The notes beneath the pieces were generated by a model. It saw nothing but the letters and a program-made list of their open reading frames with translations, was not told the origin of the DNA and searched no databases. A stretch of DNA of 41,327 nt from NCBI GenBank assembly GCA_947625125.1, contig CANQNF010000024.1, positions 1-41,327 of the forward strand, given 5' to 3'. This DNA is from an uncultured Clostridia bacterium (GTDB lineage Bacteria > Bacillota > Clostridia > Oscillospirales > Ruminococcaceae). Both the position numbers and the translations under genes were made by a program. Below, piece after piece: positions 24,910 through 32,212 of this stretch; the stretch's first letter is position 1, and each line of letters starts with the position of its first letter.

Positions 24910-25123
24910 GATTCGTAACTTTGTAACGGCGAAAGCCGCAACTGCGTTAAACCGCTCCAGGGCGGTGCTTTTAAGCGAGGATGGAGATTTTTATATCTCC
25001 GACGGCGTGAAGATCATCATTGCCGTAGTGCTGGGTGCGCTTCTTCTGGCAGCCCTGACCGGAATCTTCAACGACACCGTCATCCCCCGCATCACACAGG
25101 AGATCCAGGGGTTATTCAGCTAA
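24902..25123 (+). CDS. Flp-like major pilin candidate (DUF6133-like)
   Basis: 73 aa, AAAAAGGAGTAAC before ATG. A 28-residue basic leader ends LLSEDG, then D29, FYISDGVK and a hydrophobic helix (about 37-54, KIIIAVVLGALLLAAL), followed by a short polar tail. Size, leader and helix match Flp/type IVb pilins. The leader motif LLSEDGD is shared with the pseudopilin at 15467. The typical Glu at +5 of Flp pilins is not present. It is the best candidate for the filament subunit. DUF6133 is suggested from memory. Confidence 0.75.
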   Translation: MRKIRNFVTAKAATALNRSRAVLLSEDGDFYISDGVKIIIAVVLGALLLAALTGIFNDTVIPRITQEIQGLFS

Positions 25124-25157
25124 GGCGCCTGGCCGGTCTGGAGAGGAGGTGAGAGGT

Positions 25158-25511
25158 ATGCCAGATCCGGTCTTAAGCGTCAGTTACGGGACAGTTGCCG
25201 CCTTTTTCGAGGCTTCGGAAGGGAACTACCGGAACGCATTTTATGTCTCCTGCAGCTGCAGCTATACCAAATCCGGATGCGGCGACTTTTTGTTCATCCC
25301 CGGCCATGACTGCCGCCCTATCCTGCTTCCTGTTATGGACGCGGAAAACTTTATCGGCACTGTCATCGACAGGACAGAGTGCGCCGGCACAATAAACAGC
25401 AGCTGCTTCATACGGCTCTACCACAAGTGGATCGAGCTTACAGTTTCCTCCGCCTCAGACTGCCCCATCCAGCAGCTCCTGCACCTGATGAATGCCAGGA
25501 ACTGGAAATAA
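25158..25511 (+). CDS. Small Cys-rich protein of unknown function
   Basis: 117 aa from ATG 25158, preceded by GAGGAGGTGAGAGGT. The protein contains VSCSCSYTKSGCGDF and further cysteines (C-x-C spacing, eight or more Cys in all), which suggests metal binding. No signal peptide or membrane segment is seen, so it is probably cytosolic. It follows the pilin gene by 34 nt. I do not recognise it. Confidence 0.65.
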   Translation: MPDPVLSVSYGTVAAFFEASEGNYRNAFYVSCSCSYTKSGCGDFLFIPGHDCRPILLPVMDAENFIGTVIDRTECAGTINSSCFIRLYHKWIELTVSSASDCPIQQLLHLMNARNWK

Positions 25512-25635
25512 ATTCCAGAATACCCGCAGATGACTTAGGTTTCAGCTCTGCATCCATAGGCACCACCCCGCTTTTTTTCTACAATTATCCTACAAGGAAT
25601 ACTTAAACTGTACGCAAACCGTACATAGAAGGGAG

Positions 25636-26061
25636 ATGAGAGCCTTGAAAAAAAAGAAAGACCACCAGCGCATCAAATGCCCTTACTGCGGACGGACGGC
25701 GGTGCTTCGGAAAGCATCCTATGTCTATAAGGAACGGGCACTGGATGAGTACCTGTATGTGTGCAGCGGCTATCCGGATTGCGATGCTTATGTAGGCGTC
25801 CATGCCGGAACGGTCATACCCAAAGGTTCTCTGGCAAACGGCGACCTGCGGCACAAGCGCATCCTGGCACACCGGATGTTCGACTCCATCTGGAGGAATG
25901 GGATCTTCAGCAGACGTGACGCCTACAGGTGGATGCAGGATACCTTTTCCCTTTCTGATGCACAGGCCCACATTGGACAGTTCTCGGATTACCGCTGCGA
26001 ATGCCTCATACAGGAATGCCAAAAGGTACTGAAGAACAACCATATCCGGATTGCCAGTTAA
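25636..26061 (+). CDS. Zinc-finger protein (DUF3268-like)
   Basis: 141 aa, ATG after AGAAGGGAG. The N-terminal domain has CPYCGRTAVLRKASYVY, then YVCSGYPDCDAYVG: a four-Cys zinc ribbon typical of what I remember as DUF3268. The C-terminal half is helical (LAHRMFDSIWRNGIF and DAYRWMQDTFSLSDAQAHIG). Probably a nucleic-acid-binding protein of mobile elements. Upstream TGTACG/CGTACA (25610-25626) forms a small dyad. Coupled to the next gene (stop at 26061, in-frame ATG at 26062). Confidence 0.75.
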   Translation: MRALKKKKDHQRIKCPYCGRTAVLRKASYVYKERALDEYLYVCSGYPDCDAYVGVHAGTVIPKGSLANGDLRHKRILAHRMFDSIWRNGIFSRRDAYRWMQDTFSLSDAQAHIGQFSDYRCECLIQECQKVLKNNHIRIAS

Positions 26062-26103
26062 ATGAACAGCAATGCCAAAGAGAAAAGAAAGCGGGGTGAT
26101 GGT

Positions 26104-26670
26104 ATGGCACTGCTCAACGAGGACAGAAAAAGAATGGTGGAAGACCACCTCTATCTGGTAAAACCGGTCGTACTGGGCACCATTGACTTGAACGAATCGG
26201 TCCAGGGCCTGGGATTTGATGACCTGTATCAGACGGGCTGCGAGGCGCTCTGCCATGCGGCCCTCCAGTACGATCCTGACCGTGGAGCGTCTTTTGCAAC
26301 CTTTGCGAAGGTCGTCGTCCACAACCAGCTGATCTCCCACTGCAGGAAGGCCGTAAGCCACCAGTGGGAAACAGAGTATCTGGATGCCCCCATAAAAGAC
26401 GGGGATGGTCTTACCTATGCGGATACCCTGACGGATCTATGTGACCATGCTTTTTCGGATGTGGACATCTTATCCGTGCTGGTCGATGCGGAGGGCAGAT
26501 ATTCCGGCATCTGTAAAAAAGGGATCCATGCCCTGATCCTGAAATGCCAGGGCCATACCGGGACGGAGATCGCCGCGGATTACGGGGTAAAACCCAAGTA
26601 CGTTGCATCCTGGATCTCCAGGGCCAAGAACAGACTGCGGGCGGATGGCTCCCTTGCCTGCTTTATGTGA
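26104..26670 (+). CDS. Element-encoded sigma-70-family factor
   Basis: 188 aa from ATG 26104, preferred over 26062 because GCGGGGTGAT sits just before it. Region 2 is clear: LGFDDLYQTGCEALCHAALQ, then YDPDRGASFATFAKVVVHNQ. A C-terminal region-4-like helix-turn-helix carries TGTEIAADYGVKPKYVASWI. The two are joined by an acidic linker. Its position at the end of the Tad operon suggests it directs RNA polymerase to element promoters, but the visible promoters look sigma-A-like, so its targets are not evident. Confidence 0.85.
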   Translation: MALLNEDRKRMVEDHLYLVKPVVLGTIDLNESVQGLGFDDLYQTGCEALCHAALQYDPDRGASFATFAKVVVHNQLISHCRKAVSHQWETEYLDAPIKDGDGLTYADTLTDLCDHAFSDVDILSVLVDAEGRYSGICKKGIHALILKCQGHTGTEIAADYGVKPKYVASWISRAKNRLRADGSLACFM

Positions 26671-26683
26671 AGGAGGAATCGCT

Positions 26684-27361
26684 ATGATCAAGTTCTACAC
26701 TGCTATCGGCAGCTATCAGATCTCCAAAGACGGCTATCCCGTGATCCTCGCAGATGGCAGGGAATGTGCCCTGAGCGCCCAGGAACTGCTCTTATGGTCC
26801 GCTCTTGCCTTCCGGATCCGGACTTATCAGGAGCTTGAGGCAGAATTTTATCGGAAAGAGCGGGAGCTGCATATCTTAGGCGAGCTGGATTTTGAACACT
26901 ATCTCAACCGCCTCATAACCCGCAGGCTCATTGTATCCGGAAAGGATGATACCAGTGTGGATGCCCTCTATGATCTGCTGGGACATCTATATATCCAGAC
27001 CATCCCTGACAGTTTTCCTGTCAAGGCGCTGACCTTTATCAAGCTGCTCCTCTGCCAGCGGATGCGCTTCCGGGAAGCCGCCCTGGTATTCCATTCTGAA
27101 AGGCTTACACCGGCAGAAAAGCAGGTCATGGCACTTCTAAAGCGCCAGATGCTCTCCACTGCAGAGGTGATACAGTGTACGGCAAAGGAAAAGCGGCGCC
27201 TCCGGAGCAATCAGGAACTGATGGAATGCCTGTATGCAGACGGAAACACCGACTGCGAAAGCATTGTCATCGACAGCCGCACCACAGATGCCCGTATCCC
27301 TGTACTGTCCGCTGTTGCCAACCTGTACCTGAAGCAGCGCATCACATTCCAGATCTTATAA
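26684..27361 (+). CDS. Unknown protein following the sigma factor
   Basis: 225 aa from ATG 26684 after GAAGGAGGAATCGCT; the frame open to 26603 lies within the sigma gene. An N-terminal beta-hairpin-like segment (MIKFYTAIGSYQISKDGYPV) leads into helical repeats (ALSAQELLLWSALAF, FEHYLNRLITRRLIV, TPAEKQVMALLKRQM). The short helical blocks look like winged-helix units. The gene abuts the sigma factor, so it could be an anti-sigma or regulator; there is no motif to prove it. Confidence 0.65.
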   Translation: MIKFYTAIGSYQISKDGYPVILADGRECALSAQELLLWSALAFRIRTYQELEAEFYRKERELHILGELDFEHYLNRLITRRLIVSGKDDTSVDALYDLLGHLYIQTIPDSFPVKALTFIKLLLCQRMRFREAALVFHSERLTPAEKQVMALLKRQMLSTAEVIQCTAKEKRRLRSNQELMECLYADGNTDCESIVIDSRTTDARIPVLSAVANLYLKQRITFQIL

Positions 27362-27370
27362 GGAGGAACT

Positions 27371-27829
27371 ATGGAACCTATCCCCAAACCATTATTGCGG
27401 CGGCTGATACTGACCTTTCTGGCCGGTATCGGCTGCTTTGCTGTTGGGCTTGCCCTGTATTTTTACATTCAGGATAAGCCTTTTTTGCTGTTAAGCGCAC
27501 TTCTCTTTTTATGCTCCTGCCTCAAAACCGTCTTCCTGTACCGCCTGATCCAATCCAGATCCTATACCGTGCTGGAAGGCATCTGCACGGATAACCGCGC
27601 CCGGCCATTTGGAAAATTCCGGGAGATCCTGCTTACGGACAGTGCCGGAGACAGACATCTGATCCTTGCCGGAAAGGACTGCCGTGTGTTGACCGGCTGC
27701 CGTTATCGTTTTTATTTTAAAAATGCCCCCTGTCTTCCTGCAGGTCAGAATCCGCTGCTAAAAAAGGCCCTGATGACAGATAACCTGCTCGGTATGGAAT
27801 GTTTGCCGGACACAGAAGCTCCTGCCTGA
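27371..27829 (+). CDS. Two-span membrane protein of unknown function
   Basis: 152 aa, AAGGAGGAACT before ATG. Two hydrophobic helices (about 12-32 and 37-54) are followed by a cytosolic or wall-side beta-rich domain (about 65-125). No recognised motif. It ends the run of co-directional genes after the Tad operon. Confidence 0.65.
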   Translation: MEPIPKPLLRRLILTFLAGIGCFAVGLALYFYIQDKPFLLLSALLFLCSCLKTVFLYRLIQSRSYTVLEGICTDNRARPFGKFREILLTDSAGDRHLILAGKDCRVLTGCRYRFYFKNAPCLPAGQNPLLKKALMTDNLLGMECLPDTEAPA

Positions 27830-27857
27830 AAGACATCTGTATAAAAAATCGCTTTTC

Positions 27858-27933
27858 ATACATAATATATTTGAAAGAATATGAAAGAATTTTATGTATA
27901 TTTATTGCAATTTTCCATCTATTTCATTATACT
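27858..27933 (+). promoter_or_regulatory. Promoter and operator of the DinJ/YoeB-type module
   Basis: TTGCAA (27905-27910), 17 nt, TATACT (27928-27933). Upstream ATACATAA (27858-27865) and TTATGTAT (27892-27899) form an inverted repeat flanking two direct GAAAGAAT copies, as expected for an autoregulated antitoxin operator. Confidence 0.65.
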
Positions 27934-27953
27934 GTTAGCAGGAGGTGATGACT

Positions 27954-28226
27954 ATGACAACTGTAAGCCTGCGTCTTGACGACGAAATGAAGAAACAGCT
28001 GGACGAAATGTGTGACGAAATGGGAATGAACCTTACCACCTTTTTTACGATCTATGCGAAAAAAGCCCTGCGGGACCGCAGGATCCCTTTTGAAATCGCT
28101 GCTCCCATCGAACCGTTCTACTCCACATCCAATATGGAGCAGCTGCAAAAAGCAGACCAGCAGATAAAGAATGGCCAGACTGTTACCAAAACAATGGAGG
28201 AACTGGAGGCATTGGCTGGTGAGTAA
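27954..28226 (+). CDS. RelB/DinJ-family antitoxin
   Basis: 90 aa from ATG 27954 after AGGAGGTGATGACT. The ribbon-helix-helix N-terminus TTVSLRLDDEMKKQLDEM is followed by GMNLTTFFTIYAKKAL and a C-terminal toxin-binding tail, as in RelB/DinJ antitoxins. The stop overlaps the GTG of the adjoining toxin remnant. The antitoxin is intact while its toxin is frameshifted. Confidence 0.9.
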   Translation: MTTVSLRLDDEMKKQLDEMCDEMGMNLTTFFTIYAKKALRDRRIPFEIAAPIEPFYSTSNMEQLQKADQQIKNGQTVTKTMEELEALAGE

Positions 28227-28502
28227 GATTACGTTTGCGGAAGATGCCTGGGAAGAATACCTGTACTGGCAATCCATGGTCAGCGCCCTGACCAGGATAA
28301 ACAGACCCTAAGAAAGATCAATGCCCTGTTAAAAGCGATCCAGCGGGAACCTTTTGCCGGAGAGGGCAAGCCGGAACCCCTGCGCGGCAATATGAGCGGC
28401 AAATGGAGCCGAAGGATCAACGACAAGGATCGCCTTGTGTATGAGATCCAAAAGGATTCCATTACCATACTCCAGTGCCGCGGTCACTATGATGATAAGT
28501 AG
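28219..28502 (+). pseudogene. Frameshifted YoeB/Txe-family toxin
   Basis: From GTG 28219 the frame gives (M)SKITFAEDAWEEYLYWQ, the YoeB N-terminus, then leaves the family sequence and stops at 28311. From 28290 another frame gives DQDKQTLRKINALLKAIQ, PEPLRGNMSGKWSRRI and a terminal ILQCRGHYDDK, the rest of YoeB with its Arg/His catalytic region, ending at 28502. The junction holds about 14-17 extra nucleotides, so the toxin is broken by an insertion. YoeB toxins cut mRNA on the ribosome. Confidence 0.85.
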
Positions 28503-28516
28503 CAGCATATTTATAC

Positions 28517-28567
28517 ACAATATATTGTATTTCTGCATTTGACAAACACCATATTTTGTGTTAAAAT
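28517..28567 (+). promoter_or_regulatory. ssb promoter with palindromic operator
   Basis: Perfect palindrome ACAATATATTGT (28517-28528). The -35 is TTGACA (28539-28544), then 17 nt, then TAAAAT (28562-28567). A second, imperfect copy (ATATTTTGTG) lies in the spacer. The palindrome centre is 16.5 nt before the -35, exactly as at the ligase promoter. Confidence 0.85.
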
Positions 28568-28602
28568 GCCTATGTAATTGATTTTTGTGCTTCCCTATGG
28601 GA

Positions 28603-28693
28603 TATGCAGACGCATAGATGCACACGTTGTTTATGATTGAACGAAGTGTCAGAAGAACCATGTACCCACATGGCAGTCTTTTGGCACTTTTTT
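28603..28693 (+). ncRNA. ssb leader RNA with conserved linker and attenuator hairpin
   Basis: A small hairpin (TATGC-AGAC-GCATA) precedes CACACGTTGTTTA (28621-28633) and ACGAAGT. A two-tier terminator follows: GTGTCAGAAGA (28646-28656) pairs with TCTTTTGGCAC (28677-28687), enclosing CCATGT/ACATGG, with six T. The linker and layout recur before the ligase gene. Confidence 0.75.
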
Positions 28694-28733
28694 CATACAA
28701 AAAAATATTTCACCAAGAAAGGAGAAAAGAATC

Positions 28734-29156
28734 ATGTTTACAGCAGTATCACTTGTCGGCAGAGTCACCAAGGATGTGGAACTCCAGACCAGCACGGGAG
28801 GGATAAAGTATGTCCTGTTCGGTCTTGCGGTCAACAAAGGCTATGGAGAACAGCAGCATCCCAACTTCTACCAGTGTTCCCTGTTCGGGGAAGCAGCGGA
28901 GAGGATCGTAAAAGCCAAGGTCAAGAAAGGCAGCCTCCTCAACGTGATCGGAGATCTGGACGTTACGGATTATGAGAACCAGAATACAGGACAGATCACC
29001 ACTACCCTCAAGGTCAGGGTCTACGACTGGGATTACATCCCCGTGGGCAAAAAGAACACAGATGGCGGTGCAGACGCAGCCCCTTCCGAAGCAGAAAGCG
29101 ATAACGGCTTTTCTTCCGTAGAGGACTGCGGGCAGGATGGATTACCGTTCAACTGA
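28734..29156 (+). CDS. ssb: Single-stranded DNA-binding protein
   Basis: 140 aa, GAAAGGAGAAAAGAATC before ATG. An OB fold covers about 1-105 (MFTAVSLVGRVTKDVEL at the start). A short acidic linker leads to the C-terminal DGLPFN, a variant of the DDDIPF tip that recruits partner enzymes. SSB protects single-stranded DNA during transfer and replication. The gene is under the palindromic promoter at 28517-28567 and behind the attenuator leader. Confidence 0.93.
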   Translation: MFTAVSLVGRVTKDVELQTSTGGIKYVLFGLAVNKGYGEQQHPNFYQCSLFGEAAERIVKAKVKKGSLLNVIGDLDVTDYENQNTGQITTTLKVRVYDWDYIPVGKKNTDGGADAAPSEAESDNGFSSVEDCGQDGLPFN

Positions 29157-29180
29157 TGCCAGATGGCACAGCGGCGGCAT

Positions 29181-29228
29181 AAGAGGAATTGCAGACCGGG
29201 AAACCCGGATGTGATTCCTCTTTTTTTA
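29181..29228 (+). terminator. Terminator after ssb
   Basis: AAGAGGAAT (29181-29189) pairs with ATTCCTCTT (29214-29222), with an inner CCGGG/CCCGG stem and a run of T to 29227. The next gene's ribosome binding site follows 10 nt later with no visible promoter. Confidence 0.85.
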
Positions 29229-29253
29229 TTGTTTAAAGAAAGGACAGATGACC

Positions 29254-30123
29254 ATGAAGAACACGATTTTCACAAGAGGAATCCAGATCCTGATCGTTAC
29301 CCTGCTGATCCTTGCGGTCCTGAAGGGAAAATACACCCAGCAGCTCATGCTCGGCGCCATCCTTGTGTGGCTTATGGTGACAGCAGGCGCCTTCATCATC
29401 CGGCGCTTTCAGGAGAGAGGAAAAAACAGGCGCCCCATTCTTTCAACCATACGGCAGCGCTTATCTGCCTTTTGGGAGAAATGCGGAAACCCTGAACCGG
29501 CACCGGAGCAGGAGACACCCGAAAGAAAGGAACCGCCACAGGAAGCCATGACCGAACAGGAACTGGAGACCATGCTGCACCATATTTCACTGCGCATCTC
29601 AGATAAGATAAAGTCAGCTTATCCCCAGGCAGTATGGCGCTTTACGGATCCCCCTTCCCTGCGCGGCCTCCTTGCCGGAAAGACCGTAAGGATCGAGGTG
29701 GAGGACATGGAGCAGTATACCCACGCGGATATCTCTTTTGACCGCATCGGGCGCATCCATGTGGAGCCTATGGTAATCGGTGTATTTGGGGAAGCCACGG
29801 AAAGCCCTGCCGGACCGGATGAGCCGGAAGGCAAAACGCCTCCCGGACCCTCTGTGGTAGATGTGCAGGTGTGGTACGACCTGATCGGACAGAAAGCACT
29901 GGAGTCCCTCATCACTGAGCTTCACGCTAACGGCCACTCCAAACTGACTATCAAAGCAAACGGCGATGTTGTCATCAACCGCCAGAAAAAGGAAGTGCTG
30001 CAGGCTACCCTGGAAGCCTTCCCCGCAAAGAATTACTGGGAGGAGCTTATCTCCATCCTGGAGGAAAACGAACTCAATGGGAAGATCGCGGGCGACAGCC
30101 TGCAGATCTCATGGATTTCATGA
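29254..30123 (+). CDS. Two-span membrane protein with cytosolic domain, unknown
   Basis: 289 aa from ATG 29254. The ATG at 29248 is only 3 nt from AAAGGA, so 29254 is favoured. Two membrane helices (about 8-24 and 30-48) are followed by a charged linker and a soluble alpha/beta domain (about 95-289) with EQELETMLHHISLRISDKI. No motif I recognise. It precedes the MoxR-VWA module and may be its membrane partner, by position only. Confidence 0.65.
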   Translation: MKNTIFTRGIQILIVTLLILAVLKGKYTQQLMLGAILVWLMVTAGAFIIRRFQERGKNRRPILSTIRQRLSAFWEKCGNPEPAPEQETPERKEPPQEAMTEQELETMLHHISLRISDKIKSAYPQAVWRFTDPPSLRGLLAGKTVRIEVEDMEQYTHADISFDRIGRIHVEPMVIGVFGEATESPAGPDEPEGKTPPGPSVVDVQVWYDLIGQKALESLITELHANGHSKLTIKANGDVVINRQKKEVLQATLEAFPAKNYWEELISILEENELNGKIAGDSLQISWIS

Positions 30124-30146
30124 ATGAAAGAAAGGAAGAATGAAAA

Positions 30147-31934
30147 ATGGCACAGATACCCTTATTTGCAAACTGGACATGGAAACTCTCACTCCCGGAG
30201 CCTTTTGATAAGGCAAACGCAGTAAGCACAGACCACTACTCTGTTTACTGCAGCGGCAGTGCAAAAAAAGCTACACTGCACTCCTCCGTATTAAGCGCGA
30301 TCCTTGCTTATATGGACATGGACACTACCCTGACACCTGCAGGAGCTTCTGAAAGCGCTATCGGCAGCCAGGGAAGCGACAAGTTCGTGGCAGAGTATGC
30401 GAGCCGTACCGGTGAGATCCATGCCGTACAATTCAACAGAAAGAACGGGAAATTCAGTGTAGGCAGGTTTGAGGATGTTACCTCGACCCCCAAAATATAC
30501 ACACTCAAAAGCGGCGGGCAGACGGGAACGGCACTTCTCTTTGCCCTGATGCCTATTGCCCTGGAAGATAATGAATTTCGGGAAAATTATGACCTTTTGG
30601 GCAGGTGCAGGAACGATGGCTATTCCGATATGGATGAAGCGGAAAAAGCTGCATTTATCCTGTGCGATAATTTTTACCGCAGGGTTCAGAGTGCGGATAC
30701 CCTGGCAACTGCCGGGATCAAGCTCTCTATCCCCTTGACCGGGAACCTCCAGCAGCTTACCCAGCTGAACCTGGAACGTAACGCCTACTCTCCCACCAGC
30801 GTCCTGTACGGAAATTTCCGTATTTTTACAGGCTCTGCGGCGAGCGGACCTGCCATTACCATCGATAAGAATGACTTTGAAAGGAAATATTCACTTTCAG
30901 ACCGGAACTATACTCCACAGGAAGAATTGATGATCCCCAGAATACCGGACTGGTATGTGATCCCTCCTGAAGTCGTGTCCATCTGCAAGCACGCGCTTAT
31001 GACATCAAGCGGCATACAGCCCATGCGTAACTTTATGATGCGCGGACCGGCAGGGACCGGCAAGACCGAGGGTGCAAAGGCGATTGCCGCAGGGCTTGGT
31101 ATCCCTTATATGTACTACACCTGCTCTGCCAACACGGAGATCTATGATTTTCTCGGCCAGATGCTCCCGGAAACGGACGGAAACGGCCCGGTCCTCACAA
31201 ATTATCCTACATTGATGGATGTCCAGATGGATCCGCCCTCCGCCTACAAGAAGCTGACCGGCATCTATGATGAAAGCGTTACGGATGCTCAGGTCTACGA
31301 CAAGCTGATCGAGGTCATGGAGCGGGATGCAAGGGCGCTTGCCGCAGAAACTTCAACCGGGCAGCGTTTCCGCTATGTAGAAACGCCCCTGATCACTGCG
31401 ATCCGGAACGGCTATCTGATCGAGATCCAGGAGCCTACCGTTATTGCCAACCCCGGCGTACTGGTGGGATTAAATGCGCTCTTAGACCGCTGTGCAAGCA
31501 TCACGCTTACCACCGGTGAAGTCATCACGCGCCACCCGGATACCGTGGTCGTCGTCACTACCAACAACAATTATGCCGGCTGCCGTGATATGAACCAGTC
31601 GGTCATCTCCAGAATGAACCTCATCATGGATATGGATGAGCCGGATGCGGCTACTTTAGCGGAACGCGCCATGAAAGTCACCGGATGTACGGACAAGTCC
31701 GTGGTCGAGGAAATGGCCCAGACGGTGCAGGAGATCAGCGAGCGCTGCAGGGAGACCATGATCAATGACGGAAGCTGCGGCGTGCGTGAACTGATCAGCT
31801 GGGTGCAGTCCTATATGGTCTGCGGGAACATTATGGAAGCTGCCAGATACACGGTACTCTCCTCTGTTTCCAGCGATCCGGAAAACCGCGCTGACATCCT
31901 TACGTCCTGCCTGGAGCAGAAATTTGCTGCATAA
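30147..31934 (+). CDS. MoxR-type AAA+ ATPase
   Basis: 595 aa, AAAGGAAGAATGAAAA before ATG. An N-terminal region of ~270 residues is unfamiliar. The AAA+ core has Walker A GPAGTGKT (300-307), a Walker-B-like GYLIEIQEP, and sensor 1 VVVTTNNN, typical of MoxR ATPases, which remodel proteins together with VWA-domain partners. The next-but-one gene encodes such a partner. The long N-terminal extension compared with standalone MoxR proteins (~330 aa) suggests a specialised target. Confidence 0.85.
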   Translation: MAQIPLFANWTWKLSLPEPFDKANAVSTDHYSVYCSGSAKKATLHSSVLSAILAYMDMDTTLTPAGASESAIGSQGSDKFVAEYASRTGEIHAVQFNRKNGKFSVGRFEDVTSTPKIYTLKSGGQTGTALLFALMPIALEDNEFRENYDLLGRCRNDGYSDMDEAEKAAFILCDNFYRRVQSADTLATAGIKLSIPLTGNLQQLTQLNLERNAYSPTSVLYGNFRIFTGSAASGPAITIDKNDFERKYSLSDRNYTPQEELMIPRIPDWYVIPPEVVSICKHALMTSSGIQPMRNFMMRGPAGTGKTEGAKAIAAGLGIPYMYYTCSANTEIYDFLGQMLPETDGNGPVLTNYPTLMDVQMDPPSAYKKLTGIYDESVTDAQVYDKLIEVMERDARALAAETSTGQRFRYVETPLITAIRNGYLIEIQEPTVIANPGVLVGLNALLDRCASITLTTGEVITRHPDTVVVVTTNNNYAGCRDMNQSVISRMNLIMDMDEPDAATLAERAMKVTGCTDKSVVEEMAQTVQEISERCRETMINDGSCGVRELISWVQSYMVCGNIMEAARYTVLSSVSSDPENRADILTSCLEQKFAA

Positions 31935-31945
31935 GGGGGGATTTT

Positions 31946-32212
31946 ATGGCATTAAGGAATGAAGAAACATTAAAAGCAAATCTGGCACGGAATATGCGCT
32001 TTCTCAGGTTACAGAGGAAACCGCTCCTGTCCCAGAAGATGCTTGCAAAAAAACTGGGAGTCACCCAGAAAAGCATCTCCCGTTACGAAACTGCAAGATG
32101 CCTGCCTCCGGCCCATGTTCTTTTAGCCATGGCAGATATCTTCGGCTTCACTGCGGATGAGCTGTTCGGGGAAAATCTTCCAGATCGGAAAGGAAGGGAA
32201 AACAACGAATGA
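31946..32212 (+). CDS. XRE-family helix-turn-helix regulator
   Basis: 88 aa, AAGGGGGGATTTT before ATG. A classic lambda-repressor-like fold: LSQKMLAKKLGVTQKSISRY, then ARCLPPAHVLLAMADIFG and TADELFG. It lies between the MoxR and VWA genes, and its stop overlaps the VWA start as ATGA. Position suggests it controls this module, but no operator pair is evident next to it. Confidence 0.85.
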   Translation: MALRNEETLKANLARNMRFLRLQRKPLLSQKMLAKKLGVTQKSISRYETARCLPPAHVLLAMADIFGFTADELFGENLPDRKGRENNE

